Assembly: GCF_012844225.1 (NCBI RefSeq)
Contig: NZ_JABAGQ010000003.1
Location: 186,001-250,000, forward strand
Source: Rhodococcus sp. 105337
GTDB lineage: Bacteria; Actinomycetota; Actinomycetes; Mycobacteriales; Mycobacteriaceae
Reading direction: 5' to 3'
DNA length: 64,000 nucleotides
Both the position numbers and the translations under genes were made by a program. The notes beneath the pieces were generated by a model. That model had not been told where the DNA came from. It made no database searches and saw only the letters and a program-made list of their open reading frames with translations. This document shows, one piece after another, positions 42,204 to 51,297 of the stretch (positions within the stretch are counted from its first letter, which is position 1; each line of letters begins with the position of its first letter).

Positions 42204-43334
42204 GTGACCGAGATTCCGATCGTGTCCGAGAGCCGTCTCCTCACCGTTCCCGACGCAGTCGCGTCACCCCCTGGCACCCCCGACGAGGGCTTGGCCTGGC
42301 ATTACGGTGACCCCCTCGGCGAACAACGCGCCGCGACCACCGGCGCGGCGATCGTCGACCGCTCCACGCGGTACGTCATCGCCATCTCCGGCGACGAACG
42401 CCTGTCGTGGTTGCACACCATCACGAGCCAGCACGTCGCCGCGCTGCCCCCGGGTACGTCCGCCGAGAACCTCAGCCTCGACGTGAACGGCCGGGTCGAA
42501 CACCACTTCGTGCAGACCGACCTCGACGGTGTCACCTGGATCGACACCGAACCGAGCCGCGGACCGGACCTTCTCGGATTCCTGACCAAGATGGTGTTCT
42601 GGTCGAAGGCCGAACCGCGGGACGGCAACGACATGGCCGTCCTGTCCCTCCTGGGGCCCGACGCGGGCAGCCCGGGCATCCTCGGCGTCCTCGGTCTCGA
42701 GGCCCTGCCGGCGGAGCCCTACGCGGCGGTCGCACTCCCGGGCGGCGGGTTCGTCAGACGGATGCCCTGGCCCACCGACGATTCCTACGACCTGTTGATT
42801 CCCCGTGACCGGCTCGTCGAGACGTTCACCGCCCTCGTGTCCGCCGGCGCACGCCCGGCAGGTACGTGGGCTTACGACGCGCTGCGGGTGGTCGCCCTGC
42901 GGCCCCGCATCGGCATCGACACCGACGACCGCACCATCCCGCACGAGGTGCGGTGGATCGGTGGGCCCGGGGAGCACGGAGCCGTGCACCTCGACAAGGG
43001 TTGTTATCGGGGTCAAGAGACCGTGGCGCGGGTCCACAACCTCGGCAAGCCGCCACGGCACCTGGTCCTCCTGCACCTCGACGGCTCGGCGGACGGACGG
43101 CCCGAGACCGGCGACGCCGTCACGGCCGGCGGCAGGACGGTCGGGCGGATCGGCACCATCGTGGACCATTTCGAACTCGGTCCCGTCGCGCTGGCGCTCG
43201 TCAAACGCACCATCACCCCGGACACGCCGCTCGTCGCCGGTCCGTGTGCCGCGTCGATCGACCCGGACTCGATACCGCAGGACGACGCCGTGCAGGCCGG
43301 AAGGCAGGCCGTCGAGCGGTTGCGCGGCCGGTGA
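42204..43334 (+). CDS. ygfZ: Folate-binding YgfZ/GcvT-like protein
   Basis: 376 residues from GTG 42204. Tetrahydrofolate-binding GcvT fold with the YgfZ signature around C267: DKGCYRGQETVARVHNLGKPPRHL. Such proteins help repair or mature Fe-S clusters; Rv0811c is the positional equivalent. The C-terminal beta domain (about 295-350, AVTAGGRTVGRIGTIV) is complete. Its stop overlaps the MOSC gene (GTGA), so they are co-translated. Confidence 0.92.
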   Translation: MTEIPIVSESRLLTVPDAVASPPGTPDEGLAWHYGDPLGEQRAATTGAAIVDRSTRYVIAISGDERLSWLHTITSQHVAALPPGTSAENLSLDVNGRVEHHFVQTDLDGVTWIDTEPSRGPDLLGFLTKMVFWSKAEPRDGNDMAVLSLLGPDAGSPGILGVLGLEALPAEPYAAVALPGGGFVRRMPWPTDDSYDLLIPRDRLVETFTALVSAGARPAGTWAYDALRVVALRPRIGIDTDDRTIPHEVRWIGGPGEHGAVHLDKGCYRGQETVARVHNLGKPPRHLVLLHLDGSADGRPETGDAVTAGGRTVGRIGTIVDHFELGPVALALVKRTITPDTPLVAGPCAASIDPDSIPQDDAVQAGRQAVERLRGR

Positions 43335-43987
43335 CCGCCGGCCGGGTCGAGGCGGTGTGCGTCGTGCACGCGCTCCGCGACACCGGACTGCGGCGCGTCC
43401 CGGTGACCGCCATCGACAAACGACCCGTCGACGGTGAGGTCCACGTCGGCGAGTCCGGTCTCGCCGGCGATCGCCAGTGCGACACCGCCAACCACGGCGG
43501 CCTGTACAAAGCGGTCTACGCGTACGGGGACGACGAGGCTCGCCGCTGGGCGACCGAACTCGGCCGCGACCTTCCCGTCGGGTGGTTCGGCGAAAATCTC
43601 CGGGTGAGCGGCATGTCGCCGACCGACGCCGTCATCGGGGAACGCTGGCGGGTCGGAGACGGCGGCCTGCTGCTCGAGATCACCGGACCGCGCACGCCGT
43701 GCCGAACGTTCGGGAACTGGTCGGAGGAACCGCGCTGGGGCGCGCGCTTCACCGCGCGTGCGGACACCGGTGCGTACCTGAAGGTGGTCACGGAAGGATC
43801 CGTCCGGGCGGGCGACACGATCACCGTCGAGGACGTCCCCGGTCACGGCGTCACCGTGCGGGACCTGTTCACCGGCCGTGACCCGGAACGGCTCGCCGTG
43901 ATGCTCGACCAGCAAGACGATCTCGCGCCGACAGTGGCGGAGAAGGCACGCCGGCGGATCGCCGGCCGGAAGGCGGAACAGCAGTGA
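43331..43987 (+). CDS. MOSC domain protein
   Basis: 218 residues from GTG 43331. MOSC beta-barrel (YiiM type): GLAGDRQCDTANHGGLYKAVYAY (start of the domain), WFGENLRVSGMSPTDAVIGERW, and the conserved cysteine C124 in GPRTPCRTFG. MOSC proteins bind molybdenum cofactor sulfur through this cysteine; YiiM-like members reduce N-hydroxylated substrates. The C-terminus adds a helical part (RDPERLAVMLDQQDDLAPTVAEKARRR). It lies between ygfZ and the asparaginase, with 4-base overlaps on both sides. Confidence 0.88.
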   Translation: MTAGRVEAVCVVHALRDTGLRRVPVTAIDKRPVDGEVHVGESGLAGDRQCDTANHGGLYKAVYAYGDDEARRWATELGRDLPVGWFGENLRVSGMSPTDAVIGERWRVGDGGLLLEITGPRTPCRTFGNWSEEPRWGARFTARADTGAYLKVVTEGSVRAGDTITVEDVPGHGVTVRDLFTGRDPERLAVMLDQQDDLAPTVAEKARRRIAGRKAEQQ

Positions 43988-44940
43988 GCGTCGAACTGGT
44001 CGAGGTGGTGCGGTCGGGCTTCCGCGAGTGCGTCCACCGCGGATCGCTGATCGTGCTCGACCCGCAGGGTGAGGTGGTGGTCTCCCTCGGCGAGGTGCAC
44101 ACCCCGATCTACCCCCGCTCGTCGAACAAGCCCCTCCAGGCCGTCGCGATGCTGCGGTCGGGTTTCGTGCCGCGCAGTTCTGCCGAACTCGCGATCGCCA
44201 CAGCGTCACACGAGGGCGAAACCGAGCATGTCGAGCTGGTCGAGAAACTTCTCACCGCCCACGGCTTCGGCGAGCAGGATCTGCAGTGCCCGGAGGATCT
44301 GCCGGGCAACGAGCTGGCCCGGGCCGAGGTGCTCGCGTCGGGTCGGGCACCCCGCGCCGCGTACATGAACTGCTCCGGCAAGCACGCCGCGATGCTGGCC
44401 GTGTGCGCTGCCCGGGGCTGGGACACCGGTACCTATCTCGACCCGCACCACCCGCTGCAGGAGAGCGTCGTCGCGACCATCGCGGATCTCACCGGAGACA
44501 TCGAGGACGCGGATCTCGGCATCGACGGTTGCGGCCTGCCGATCGTGCCGGTACCGCTGATCAATCTGGCGCGTGCGTACGCGCGTCTTGCCACCGCCGG
44601 GTCCGGCACACCCGAACGCGCGGTGGCCGACGCGATCCGGGAACATCCCTTCCTCATCTCGGGCACCGGCAAGGACGATCTGAGTCTGATGCGTGCTGTC
44701 CCGGGTCTGCTGTGCAAAGCCGGCGCGGACGGGGTCCACGCCGGGGCGCTCCCGGACGGAACCTCCTTCGCCTTCAAGATCGACGACGGCCACGAACGCG
44801 CCCGGCTACCGCTTTCCTCGGCCCTGCTCCACCGGCTCGGTGTCGGTGACGCGGAGGTCCTCGCGACGCTCGCCTCCCAGCCGGTTTCGGGCGGCGGGGT
44901 ACGCGTCGGCACCGTTCGGGCCGTCCCGGGGGTGTTCTGA
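43984..44940 (+). CDS. Asparaginase family protein (L-asparaginase II, PF06089 type)
   Basis: 318 residues from GTG 43984. The family (PF06089, unlike the type I/II bacterial asparaginases of E. coli) shows SNKPLQAVAML, ASHEGETEHVELVEKLL, MNCSGKHAAMLAVC with the proposed catalytic Ser-Lys pair, and DGCGLPIVPVPLINLARAYARLA. It hydrolyses asparagine or a related amide; specificity is not shown. It ends the ygfZ-MOSC operon and its start overlaps the preceding stop. Confidence 0.87.
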   Translation: MSVELVEVVRSGFRECVHRGSLIVLDPQGEVVVSLGEVHTPIYPRSSNKPLQAVAMLRSGFVPRSSAELAIATASHEGETEHVELVEKLLTAHGFGEQDLQCPEDLPGNELARAEVLASGRAPRAAYMNCSGKHAAMLAVCAARGWDTGTYLDPHHPLQESVVATIADLTGDIEDADLGIDGCGLPIVPVPLINLARAYARLATAGSGTPERAVADAIREHPFLISGTGKDDLSLMRAVPGLLCKAGADGVHAGALPDGTSFAFKIDDGHERARLPLSSALLHRLGVGDAEVLATLASQPVSGGGVRVGTVRAVPGVF

Positions 44941-45135
44941 AGGGCACATTCCACGACGCGAGATCTTCATTGCCGCTGGTCGGGTCCGTTTGAGACGTAA
45001 AGGACACCGGCCCGGACAGGTGCGTGGGAGCGGAACCGACTTTTCCACGCTAAAGTGGGCCACAGGAAAATACTCAACTCACCGGGGCCGCCAAATTTCC
45101 CCAGGCCGCCCCGTCAAAGCGCGAGGGGGTTAGTC

Positions 45136-45327
45136 ATGGGCCGCGGCCGGGCTAAGGCAAAGCAGACCAAGGTTGCACGGCAACTCAAGTACAGCTCGCC
45201 GTCCACCGACTTCGAGAACCTCCAACGAGAGTTGTCTGGCGGTGTAACCAACTCGCAGCGTGACGAGGTCTTCGCAGACCAGCGTTCCGGTTGGGACGAC
45301 GATTACGACGACGATTTTCGTCGTTGA
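45136..45327 (+). CDS. DUF3073 small basic/acidic protein
   Basis: 63 residues. Basic N-terminus GRGRAKAKQTKVARQLKYSSPSTDFENLQREL and an acidic tail (DDDYDDDFRR). Short, conserved in actinobacteria (equivalent of Rv0810c), function unknown; the charge split suggests nucleic-acid or ribosome binding, which is inference. GCGAGGGGG serves as the ribosome site. A TAAAGT -10 candidate lies at 45051-45056. Confidence 0.9.
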   Translation: MGRGRAKAKQTKVARQLKYSSPSTDFENLQRELSGGVTNSQRDEVFADQRSGWDDDYDDDFRR

Positions 45328-45340
45328 CTCACCTTTCTCT

Positions 45341-45383
45341 CTGACGGAGGGGGCAGCCGAGAATTCGGCACCCCCTCCGTCAG
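45341..45383 (+). terminator. Terminator after the DUF3073 gene
   Basis: 13-bp perfect outer stem CTGACGGAGGGGG (45341-45353) with CCCCCTCCGTCAG (45371-45383), and an inner stem GCCGA/TCGGC. Placed 14 bases past the stop. Confidence 0.8.
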
Positions 45384-45514
45384 TGGTGTAGTCGGCTTTT
45401 TACCGAGTGGGCCCAGCGGTGGTAACGCCGCGACGGTCCACCTTTCGGCGTAGCTACCCTCCCGCGCCGCTGTTCGTTCGGCAGGCGGGAGACACAGTCG
45501 GCCACAAGCTTTCA

Positions 45515-45569
45515 CACGACACAGGTCCGGTCCCCCACCCATCGGGTGAGGGACCGGACCTGTGTCGTG
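45515..45569 (-). terminator. Strong terminator after purM
   Basis: A 20-bp perfect stem (45515-45534 with 45550-45569) continued by a 5-bp inner stem CACCC/GGGTG. It begins 6 bases past the purM stop and is one of the strongest hairpins in the window. Confidence 0.85.
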
Positions 45570-45574
45570 AAGGC

Positions 45575-46648
45575 TCAGAAGCGCGGGTGGTCGCCCGCCA
45601 GGATCGCCCGATCGTCGGAACCGTCCTGCGCCCGGCGGACCGTACCGAGGGTCCAGCAATCGATGTGGCGGGCGGTGAGCACCGCGAGGGCGCGATCGAC
45701 GTCCTCCGGAGCCACGATCGCCACCATGCCGACGCCCATGTTGAACGTCTTCTCCATCTCGGAGCGCTCGACACGGCCGCGCTGGGCGATGAGACCGAAC
45801 ACCGGCGCCGGGCTCCACGTGGTGCGATCGAGTTCTGCGACAAGACCCTTCGGCATCACGCGCGCGAGGTTCGCGGCGAGACCGCCACCGGTGACGTGGC
45901 AGAAGGTACGCACCTCGGTCTCGGCAGCGAGCGCGAGGCAGTCCTTGGCGTAGATGCGGGTCGGCTCGAGCAGTTCCTCACCGAGGGTGCGCCCGAACTC
46001 GTCGACGTGCGCGGTCAGGCTCATCTTGCCGATCTCGAGCAGCACCTTGCGAGCGAGCGAGTATCCGTTCGAGTGCAGGCCCGACGCGCCCATGGCGATC
46101 ACGACGTCGCCGGGACGGACCCGCTCGGGACCGAGAAGTTTGTCGGCCTCCACGACACCCACGCCGGTCGCGGAGATGTCGTAGTCGCCGTCGGCCATCA
46201 CGCCGGGGTGTTCCGCCGTCTCGCCACCGAGCAGTGCGCAACCCGCCTGGACGCAACCCTCGGCGATGCCGGCGACGATCTCGGCGACCCGCTCGGGAAC
46301 GACCCGGCCCACGGCGATGTAGTCCTGCAGGAACAACGGTTCGGCGCCGCACACCACGAGGTCGTCGACGACCATCGCGACGAGGTCGAGGCCGACGGTG
46401 TCGTGCTTGTCCATCGCCTGCGCGACCGCGAGCTTGGTCCCCACGCCGTCGGTGGACGCCGCGAGCAGCGGTTCCTTGTAGTCGCGCTTGAGCGCGAAGA
46501 GGCCCGCGAACCCACCCAGACCGCCGAGCACCTCCGGGCGGGTGGCCTTCTTCGCGTGCGGCGCGAACAGTTCGATGGCACGGTCACCGGCCTCGATGTC
46601 CACGCCCGCTGCGGCGTAGGAAGCTCCGGGGGTTGTCTCCTCGGTCAT
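45575..46648 (-). CDS. purM: Phosphoribosylformylglycinamidine cyclo-ligase PurM (AIR synthetase)
   Basis: 357 residues from ATG 46648 (MTEETTPGASYAAAGVDIEAGD). Fifth step of purine synthesis, FGAM to AIR with ATP. Motifs: TDGVGTKLAVAQAMDKHDTVGLDLVAM, VVCGAEPLFLQDYIAVGR, LGGETAEHPGVM, GLHSNGYSLARK and the C-terminal HVTGGGLAANLARVMP. It lies 127 bases after purF on the same strand and ends in a strong hairpin. Confidence 0.97.
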   Translation of the reverse strand: MTEETTPGASYAAAGVDIEAGDRAIELFAPHAKKATRPEVLGGLGGFAGLFALKRDYKEPLLAASTDGVGTKLAVAQAMDKHDTVGLDLVAMVVDDLVVCGAEPLFLQDYIAVGRVVPERVAEIVAGIAEGCVQAGCALLGGETAEHPGVMADGDYDISATGVGVVEADKLLGPERVRPGDVVIAMGASGLHSNGYSLARKVLLEIGKMSLTAHVDEFGRTLGEELLEPTRIYAKDCLALAAETEVRTFCHVTGGGLAANLARVMPKGLVAELDRTTWSPAPVFGLIAQRGRVERSEMEKTFNMGVGMVAIVAPEDVDRALAVLTARHIDCWTLGTVRRAQDGSDDRAILAGDHPRF

Positions 46649-46775
46649 GAGTTGTCGGCTCCAGCCTCGAGTTGTGTTCGATCTACTGATAAAGGGTGGC
46701 CGGTATCCGTCACGGGGCATGCAGAACGCACGCCGAACAGTGCCGACCGCGGGACTTACGGTACCCGACCAGGTT

Positions 46776-48362
46776 CTACGGCCGACTCAGAACGTCTGCG
46801 TTGGCGTTCTCGAGGACCGTCGGGGTCGGGGAATCCGTGTCGACGACGCCGTCGAGCGAGTCCTTGACGACCGCATGCCCGTTGGGAAGCGGGATGGGGT
46901 AATGGCCGTCGAAACACGCAGCGCACAACCGGGTTGCGGGCTGCTCGGTAGCGCCGATCATTCCGTCGATCGAGATGTAGCCGAGCGAGTCGGCTCCGAT
47001 CGAGCGTCGCACCATCTCGACCATCAGGTCGTAATCGTGCTCGTCGTCGTTGTCGCGATCGCGGGTACCGGCACCGTTCGCGATGAGTTCGGCCGGCGAC
47101 GCGAAGTCGATCCCGTAGAAGCACGGCCACTTCACCGGCGGCGACGCGATCCGGACGTGAATCTCGAGGGCTCCCGCCTCGCGAAGCATGCGGATGAGGG
47201 CGCGCTGGGTGTTGCCCCGCACGATCGAATCGTCGACGACGACGAGCCGCTTGCCACGGATGACCTCACGCAGCGGGTTGAGCTTGAGCCGGATCCCGAG
47301 CTGGCGGATCGTCTGGCTCGGCTGGATGAAGGTGCGGCCCACGTAGGCGTTCTTCATCAGGCCCTGGCCGTACGGCAGGCCCGATCCCTGCGCGTACCCG
47401 ACTGCGGCGGGCGTACCCGACTCGGGAACCGGGATGACGAGGTCACCGTCGACCGGGTGCTCCTTGGCCAGCCGGCGACCGATCTCGACGCGCGTCGCGT
47501 GGACGGACCGGCCGGCGATGGTGGAGTCCGGGCGGGCGAGATACACGTATTCGAACACGCAGCCCTTGGGCTCGGGAGCGGCGAACCGCGACGAGCGCAC
47601 GCCGTTCGCATCGATCGCGAGAAGCTCACCGGGCTCGATGTCGCGGACGAACGATGCGCCCACGATGTCGAGGGCCGCTGTCTCGCTCGCGACCACCCAG
47701 CCACGATCGAGGCGACCCAGGCACAGCGGCCGGATGCCCCACGGATCGCGCGCCGCGTAAAGGGTGTGTTCATCCATGAAGGTCAGGCAGAAGGCGCCCT
47801 GGAGGGTCGGCAGCAGCTGCATGGCCGCTTCTTCGATGGTGCTGTCCCGTGCACCGTGCGCCAGCAGTGCCCCGACGGTGTCGGAGTCCGAGTTCGCTGC
47901 GCCGGGACGCTTCGGGTCGAGCACGCCGAGCCGGCGGCCGCGTTCGGCCAGAGCCGCGGTGTTCACGAGGTTGCCGTTGTGACCCAGGGCGACCCCGGAA
48001 CCGGACGCGGTGGTCCGGAAAATGGGCTGCGCGTTCTCCCACGTCGTCGAACCCGTGGTCGAGTAGCGGCAGTGGCCGATCGCGATGTGGCCGGGCATCG
48101 CGGCGAGCGTCTGCTCGTCGAAGACCTGGCTGACAAGACCGAGGTCCTTGAACACGAGGACCTGCGAGCCGTCGGCGACGGCGATGCCCGCTGCCTCCTG
48201 GCCACGGTGTTGTAGAGCATAGAGGCCGTAATAAGTGAGCTTGGCCACGTCTTCGCCAGGAGCCCACACTCCGAAGACGCCGCACTCCTCGCGCGGTTCG
48301 TTCTCGGGTTCGTCGGAGGCGAGAAGATTACGTGTGTGAACCGACAGATCGGCACTGGTCAC
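46776..48362 (-). CDS. purF: Amidophosphoribosyltransferase PurF
   Basis: 528 residues from GTG 48362 (GGGAG upstream). First committed step of purine synthesis, PRPP + glutamine to phosphoribosylamine. An N-terminal propeptide ends at REE just before nucleophile Cys (ECGVFGVW, about residue 27), then Ntn glutaminase domain with GHCRYSTTGSTTWENAQP, and PRTase domain with the PRPP loop RLVVVDDSIVRGNT. YGIDFASPAELIANG and GATEQPATRLCAACFDGHYPIP are typical of the Fe-S-containing actinobacterial type with cysteines near the end. Confidence 0.97.
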   Translation of the reverse strand: MTSADLSVHTRNLLASDEPENEPREECGVFGVWAPGEDVAKLTYYGLYALQHRGQEAAGIAVADGSQVLVFKDLGLVSQVFDEQTLAAMPGHIAIGHCRYSTTGSTTWENAQPIFRTTASGSGVALGHNGNLVNTAALAERGRRLGVLDPKRPGAANSDSDTVGALLAHGARDSTIEEAAMQLLPTLQGAFCLTFMDEHTLYAARDPWGIRPLCLGRLDRGWVVASETAALDIVGASFVRDIEPGELLAIDANGVRSSRFAAPEPKGCVFEYVYLARPDSTIAGRSVHATRVEIGRRLAKEHPVDGDLVIPVPESGTPAAVGYAQGSGLPYGQGLMKNAYVGRTFIQPSQTIRQLGIRLKLNPLREVIRGKRLVVVDDSIVRGNTQRALIRMLREAGALEIHVRIASPPVKWPCFYGIDFASPAELIANGAGTRDRDNDDEHDYDLMVEMVRRSIGADSLGYISIDGMIGATEQPATRLCAACFDGHYPIPLPNGHAVVKDSLDGVVDTDSPTPTVLENANADVLSRP

Positions 48363-48474
48363 GGAGGTGCTCCCTGAGGCTGGACAAGGGCGGGGCGGTT
48401 TCATTCTACGGGCCACGGGCCGGGACTCCGACCGTCGTCCCCGCTCGGGCGGTGCGGACCGCGCAATTCGGGCA

Positions 48475-48861
48475 TCACAAGCGGAGCAGCGGAAGCCAGT
48501 GCGCGATCTCGCCGGCCCGGCTTCCCGAGGCGTCGATCGACCCTACGGCGACCGCCTCGTCGAACGTGAGCCGGCCCACCGCCAGACGTAACCAGGTGAG
48601 TGCGTCGGTCTCGACGACGTTGGGAGGCGTCCCTCGCGTGTGCCGGGGGCCTTCGACGCATTGCACCGCGACGAACGGCGGCACCCGCACCTCGACGCTG
48701 GAGCCGGGTGCGATCTGTTCGAGGGTTCGTGCGCTGAGCCGCACCGCGGCCGCCAGGTCGGCGCGGGCCGGCCTGTCGTCGCTGCGTCCCGAGACCCACG
48801 GCTCGACGCGGCCGAGTGCGGCTCTCAGCTCGGCGGGATCGACAGTTCTACGTGGTGCCAT
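48475..48861 (-). CDS. Sterol-carrier-family-like protein (Rv0807 type)
   Basis: 128 residues from ATG 48861. An alpha/beta fold in the SCP-2-like superfamily as annotated in actinobacteria: LAAAVRLSARTLEQIAPGSSVEVRVPPFVAVQCVEGPRHTRGTPPNVVETDALTWLRLAVGRLTFDEAV. The conserved DALTWL/GRLTFDEAV ending matches the nucleotide- or lipid-binding half of the family. It sits upstream of purF as Rv0807 does; a regulatory link with purine synthesis is suggested only by this constant location. Substrate unknown. Confidence 0.82.
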   Translation of the reverse strand: MAPRRTVDPAELRAALGRVEPWVSGRSDDRPARADLAAAVRLSARTLEQIAPGSSVEVRVPPFVAVQCVEGPRHTRGTPPNVVETDALTWLRLAVGRLTFDEAVAVGSIDASGSRAGEIAHWLPLLRL

Positions 48862-48872
48862 GTTTCCGGAGC

Positions 48873-49523
48873 CTAATCCCGGCGCACGTGTGTGCCTTTC
48901 GCTGCCCGGCCCGTCGCCACCCGGACTGCGACGGCCCCACCCACATTGACGGCCAGATGCGCGAGCGCAGGAGCCAGGATGCTGCCGCTGCGTACACGCA
49001 ACCACGCGAACACCAGACCCGACAGCCCGGTGACGAGCACCGTGCCGGCAACGCTGTCGCCCTCGATCCTGGCCGGGCGGATGTGCCAGAGGCCGAAGAC
49101 GAGTGCCTGTGGGACAGGACCGACCAGGGCCGTCAAGGCGCTGCGGAACAGCAACTCCTCCGCGACCACCGTGCCGACCGGAATGTGCAGCCCGATCCAC
49201 TCGTAGAAGTCCGGACGGTATGCGCGACCCTCGTCGACGAAGTGCGCGCGCAGTCCGGGCACCGTTACCGCGACGACGTACCCCGCCGCGACCGCCGTCG
49301 CCGCGCCACCACCCCACCGCACACCGTCCCGGGTGCGGGCGGGATCGAATCCGAGCGCGGATACAGACACTCCGGACGCACGAGTCGCCAGGACCGCGCT
49401 CACTCCCGCCGCGGCGGCGAGCAACCCTCGACCCCGAGGGCCCGACCGGACTGCGGGCAGGGCCGCACCGAGCGCGAGCGTCGCGGCGGACGCGACCACC
49501 CCTCGCCATGACCCCGGCGTCAT
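48873..49523 (-). CDS. CPBP-family intramembrane metalloprotease
   Basis: 216 residues from ATG 49523, overlapping the upstream stop (ATGA). About seven membrane segments and the Abi/CPBP motifs: EELLFRSALTALVG (EExxxR), GLWHIRPA (His) and LAPALAHLAVNVGG (His/Asn). It cleaves or processes membrane substrates such as prenylated or signal peptides, unknown here. It is co-translated with the membrane alpha/beta hydrolase that precedes it and lies 11 bases before the Rv0807-like gene. Confidence 0.85.
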   Translation of the reverse strand: MTPGSWRGVVASAATLALGAALPAVRSGPRGRGLLAAAAGVSAVLATRASGVSVSALGFDPARTRDGVRWGGGAATAVAAGYVVAVTVPGLRAHFVDEGRAYRPDFYEWIGLHIPVGTVVAEELLFRSALTALVGPVPQALVFGLWHIRPARIEGDSVAGTVLVTGLSGLVFAWLRVRSGSILAPALAHLAVNVGGAVAVRVATGRAAKGTHVRRD

Positions 49524-51295
49524 TTCTCCGGCCCCTGCACGCCCCGCAACTGCTCGAGTGCGGTGCGGGCTCGTTCGGTGTCGTCGGCGGTCCATCCGTC
49601 GGGTCGCGCAATCGCCAGCCAGCCGTCGAGCACCGCAGTGCCGTAGTTGTGGCCGTGCCCGTCCGGCACCCCGGCCGCGTTCGTCAGGTCGGCGGACACC
49701 TGCCAGAACGTCACGAACGGGAACCACCGCATCTGCGGCAGCCGGTCGTGTCCCGGTGGTTCCGCGAGCCAGTCGGGTCGGCTGAATATCAGGTCGGGAG
49801 ACCACCACACCACCGGATCGGAGGTGTGCTGGATGTAGAGCACGCGCGGCGCCAGCCACGCCGCGTCGGGTTCGGGAACGGAGTCGCTTCCGCCGGCGAA
49901 TCGCACGACGAGTCCGTCCGCGTACACCGGCAACACCTCGGGTGTGCCGGGATCTCGCCGCTCGACGATCTGCCGCCACAATCGGTTCGAGTTCGGCGGA
50001 CCGACCCACAGGACCCCGTCGACACTCGAGCGGATCTCGCCGATGCTGTCGAACGCTCCCTCCCCGGACTGGGTGCCGAGGCTCTCGCCGTAGATGTACA
50101 GCTTCGGGCGGGTGTCCTCCGGCAGCTGCGTCCAGCGCTCTCGTACTCGGTCGATGAGCATCTCCCCTGCCGCGGCGGCCTTCTCGCGGTCGGCGAGGAA
50201 CGAGATCCAGCTCGGTAGGTACGAGTATTGCCATGCCACCATCGCGAGGTCGCCGTTGTGGACGAGTTCCATCGCCTGCGCAGCTGTCGGATTGACCCAC
50301 CCGGTGCCGGTGGTCGGGATCAACGCGAGCACCGACCGGTCGAACGCGCCGGTTCGTTCGAGTTCGGCGACAACGAGATCCGCACGCTCTTCGGGGGTGT
50401 CGGCGGAGTCGAGCCCGACGTACACCCGGATCGGGTCCTGCGCGGGGACGCCGCTGATGGCGCTCAGCTCGCCGGCGTCGAGGCCGCGCGAGACGAAATC
50501 TCTGCCCTGGAACCCGAGCGATTCCCAGGGTGCATGCGAATCGGGGCTGCCCGACTTCGTGGGCTCGGCCGGCTGGAGAGTTCCCTCACGGGTCGTATCG
50601 TCGTGCAGACTGAACGCTTGATTGGTGAAAAAGTATGCGCCGCGCAGCAATACTCCGTCGATGAGCATGAACGTGGCGAGCACGACGACGAGCACACCGA
50701 GAGTCCGGGCCAGCCCGAGCGGTACGCGGGCACGGCGGATCAGTTGCCCGGCTACCCAGCGGCCGATGTCGTGCAGGGCGCGCCAGAGCCCGATCAGACC
50801 GGCGGAGACTCCGAGGCTGAGCAGGATGGTGCGCAGATATCCGCTGGTGGTGGTCCGTTCCGACCCCATGAGCGCGGCGAGCTGACGCTGGTCGTCGGCG
50901 GCGAGAACGAGTGCGACGAGAGCCGCGACGACTCCCGCGACCGGTATCGCGACCTTGAACGCCCGGACCACGGGCAGCGGCGGCGGCCACCACCGCCTGC
51001 CGGACAGCAGGAAGCGGTGGACGGCCCACCCGACCGCGCACCCGACGCCGTAGCCGATGGCGGCGTTGATGCCGCCGACGATGCCCTGGAACAACCAGTC
51101 CCGGGGCAGCAGCGACGGCGTCAACGACCAGCAGAAGAACAGTGAAGCGAAGGCGATGCCGGTGAAGTCCAGGCTCAACCGTCCCCACACCCGCGCGGGC
51201 AGAGGATAGCGGTCACCGAAGTCGCTGACCGCCGCGACGATTCGGCCCCGTCGGGCCGCGATCGCCGCCAGGCGATCGACCTGGCTCGCCGGCAC
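49520..51295 (-). CDS. Membrane alpha/beta-hydrolase family protein (Abhydrolase_9)
   Basis: 591 residues from GTG 51295, 2 bases past the purL stop. N-terminal half with about 5-6 membrane helices (about 40-230, WSLTPSLLPRDWLFQGIVGGINAAIGYGVGCAVGW as the family opening), then an extracytoplasmic alpha/beta hydrolase domain (about 290-591) with nucleophile elbow YGESLGTQSGEG (GxSxG) and VLYIQHTSDPVVWWSPDLI bearing the Asp/His region. The substrate is unknown. Such proteins are common in mycolate-containing actinobacteria. It is directly coupled to purL and to the CPBP protease. Confidence 0.85.
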   Translation of the reverse strand: MPASQVDRLAAIAARRGRIVAAVSDFGDRYPLPARVWGRLSLDFTGIAFASLFFCWSLTPSLLPRDWLFQGIVGGINAAIGYGVGCAVGWAVHRFLLSGRRWWPPPLPVVRAFKVAIPVAGVVAALVALVLAADDQRQLAALMGSERTTTSGYLRTILLSLGVSAGLIGLWRALHDIGRWVAGQLIRRARVPLGLARTLGVLVVVLATFMLIDGVLLRGAYFFTNQAFSLHDDTTREGTLQPAEPTKSGSPDSHAPWESLGFQGRDFVSRGLDAGELSAISGVPAQDPIRVYVGLDSADTPEERADLVVAELERTGAFDRSVLALIPTTGTGWVNPTAAQAMELVHNGDLAMVAWQYSYLPSWISFLADREKAAAAGEMLIDRVRERWTQLPEDTRPKLYIYGESLGTQSGEGAFDSIGEIRSSVDGVLWVGPPNSNRLWRQIVERRDPGTPEVLPVYADGLVVRFAGGSDSVPEPDAAWLAPRVLYIQHTSDPVVWWSPDLIFSRPDWLAEPPGHDRLPQMRWFPFVTFWQVSADLTNAAGVPDGHGHNYGTAVLDGWLAIARPDGWTADDTERARTALEQLRGVQGPEK

Positions 51296-51297
51296 GG

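Noticed and set aside
45407-48215. Long + strand open frames over purM and purF
   Set aside because: Antisense to well-known purine genes; no domain and no promoter.
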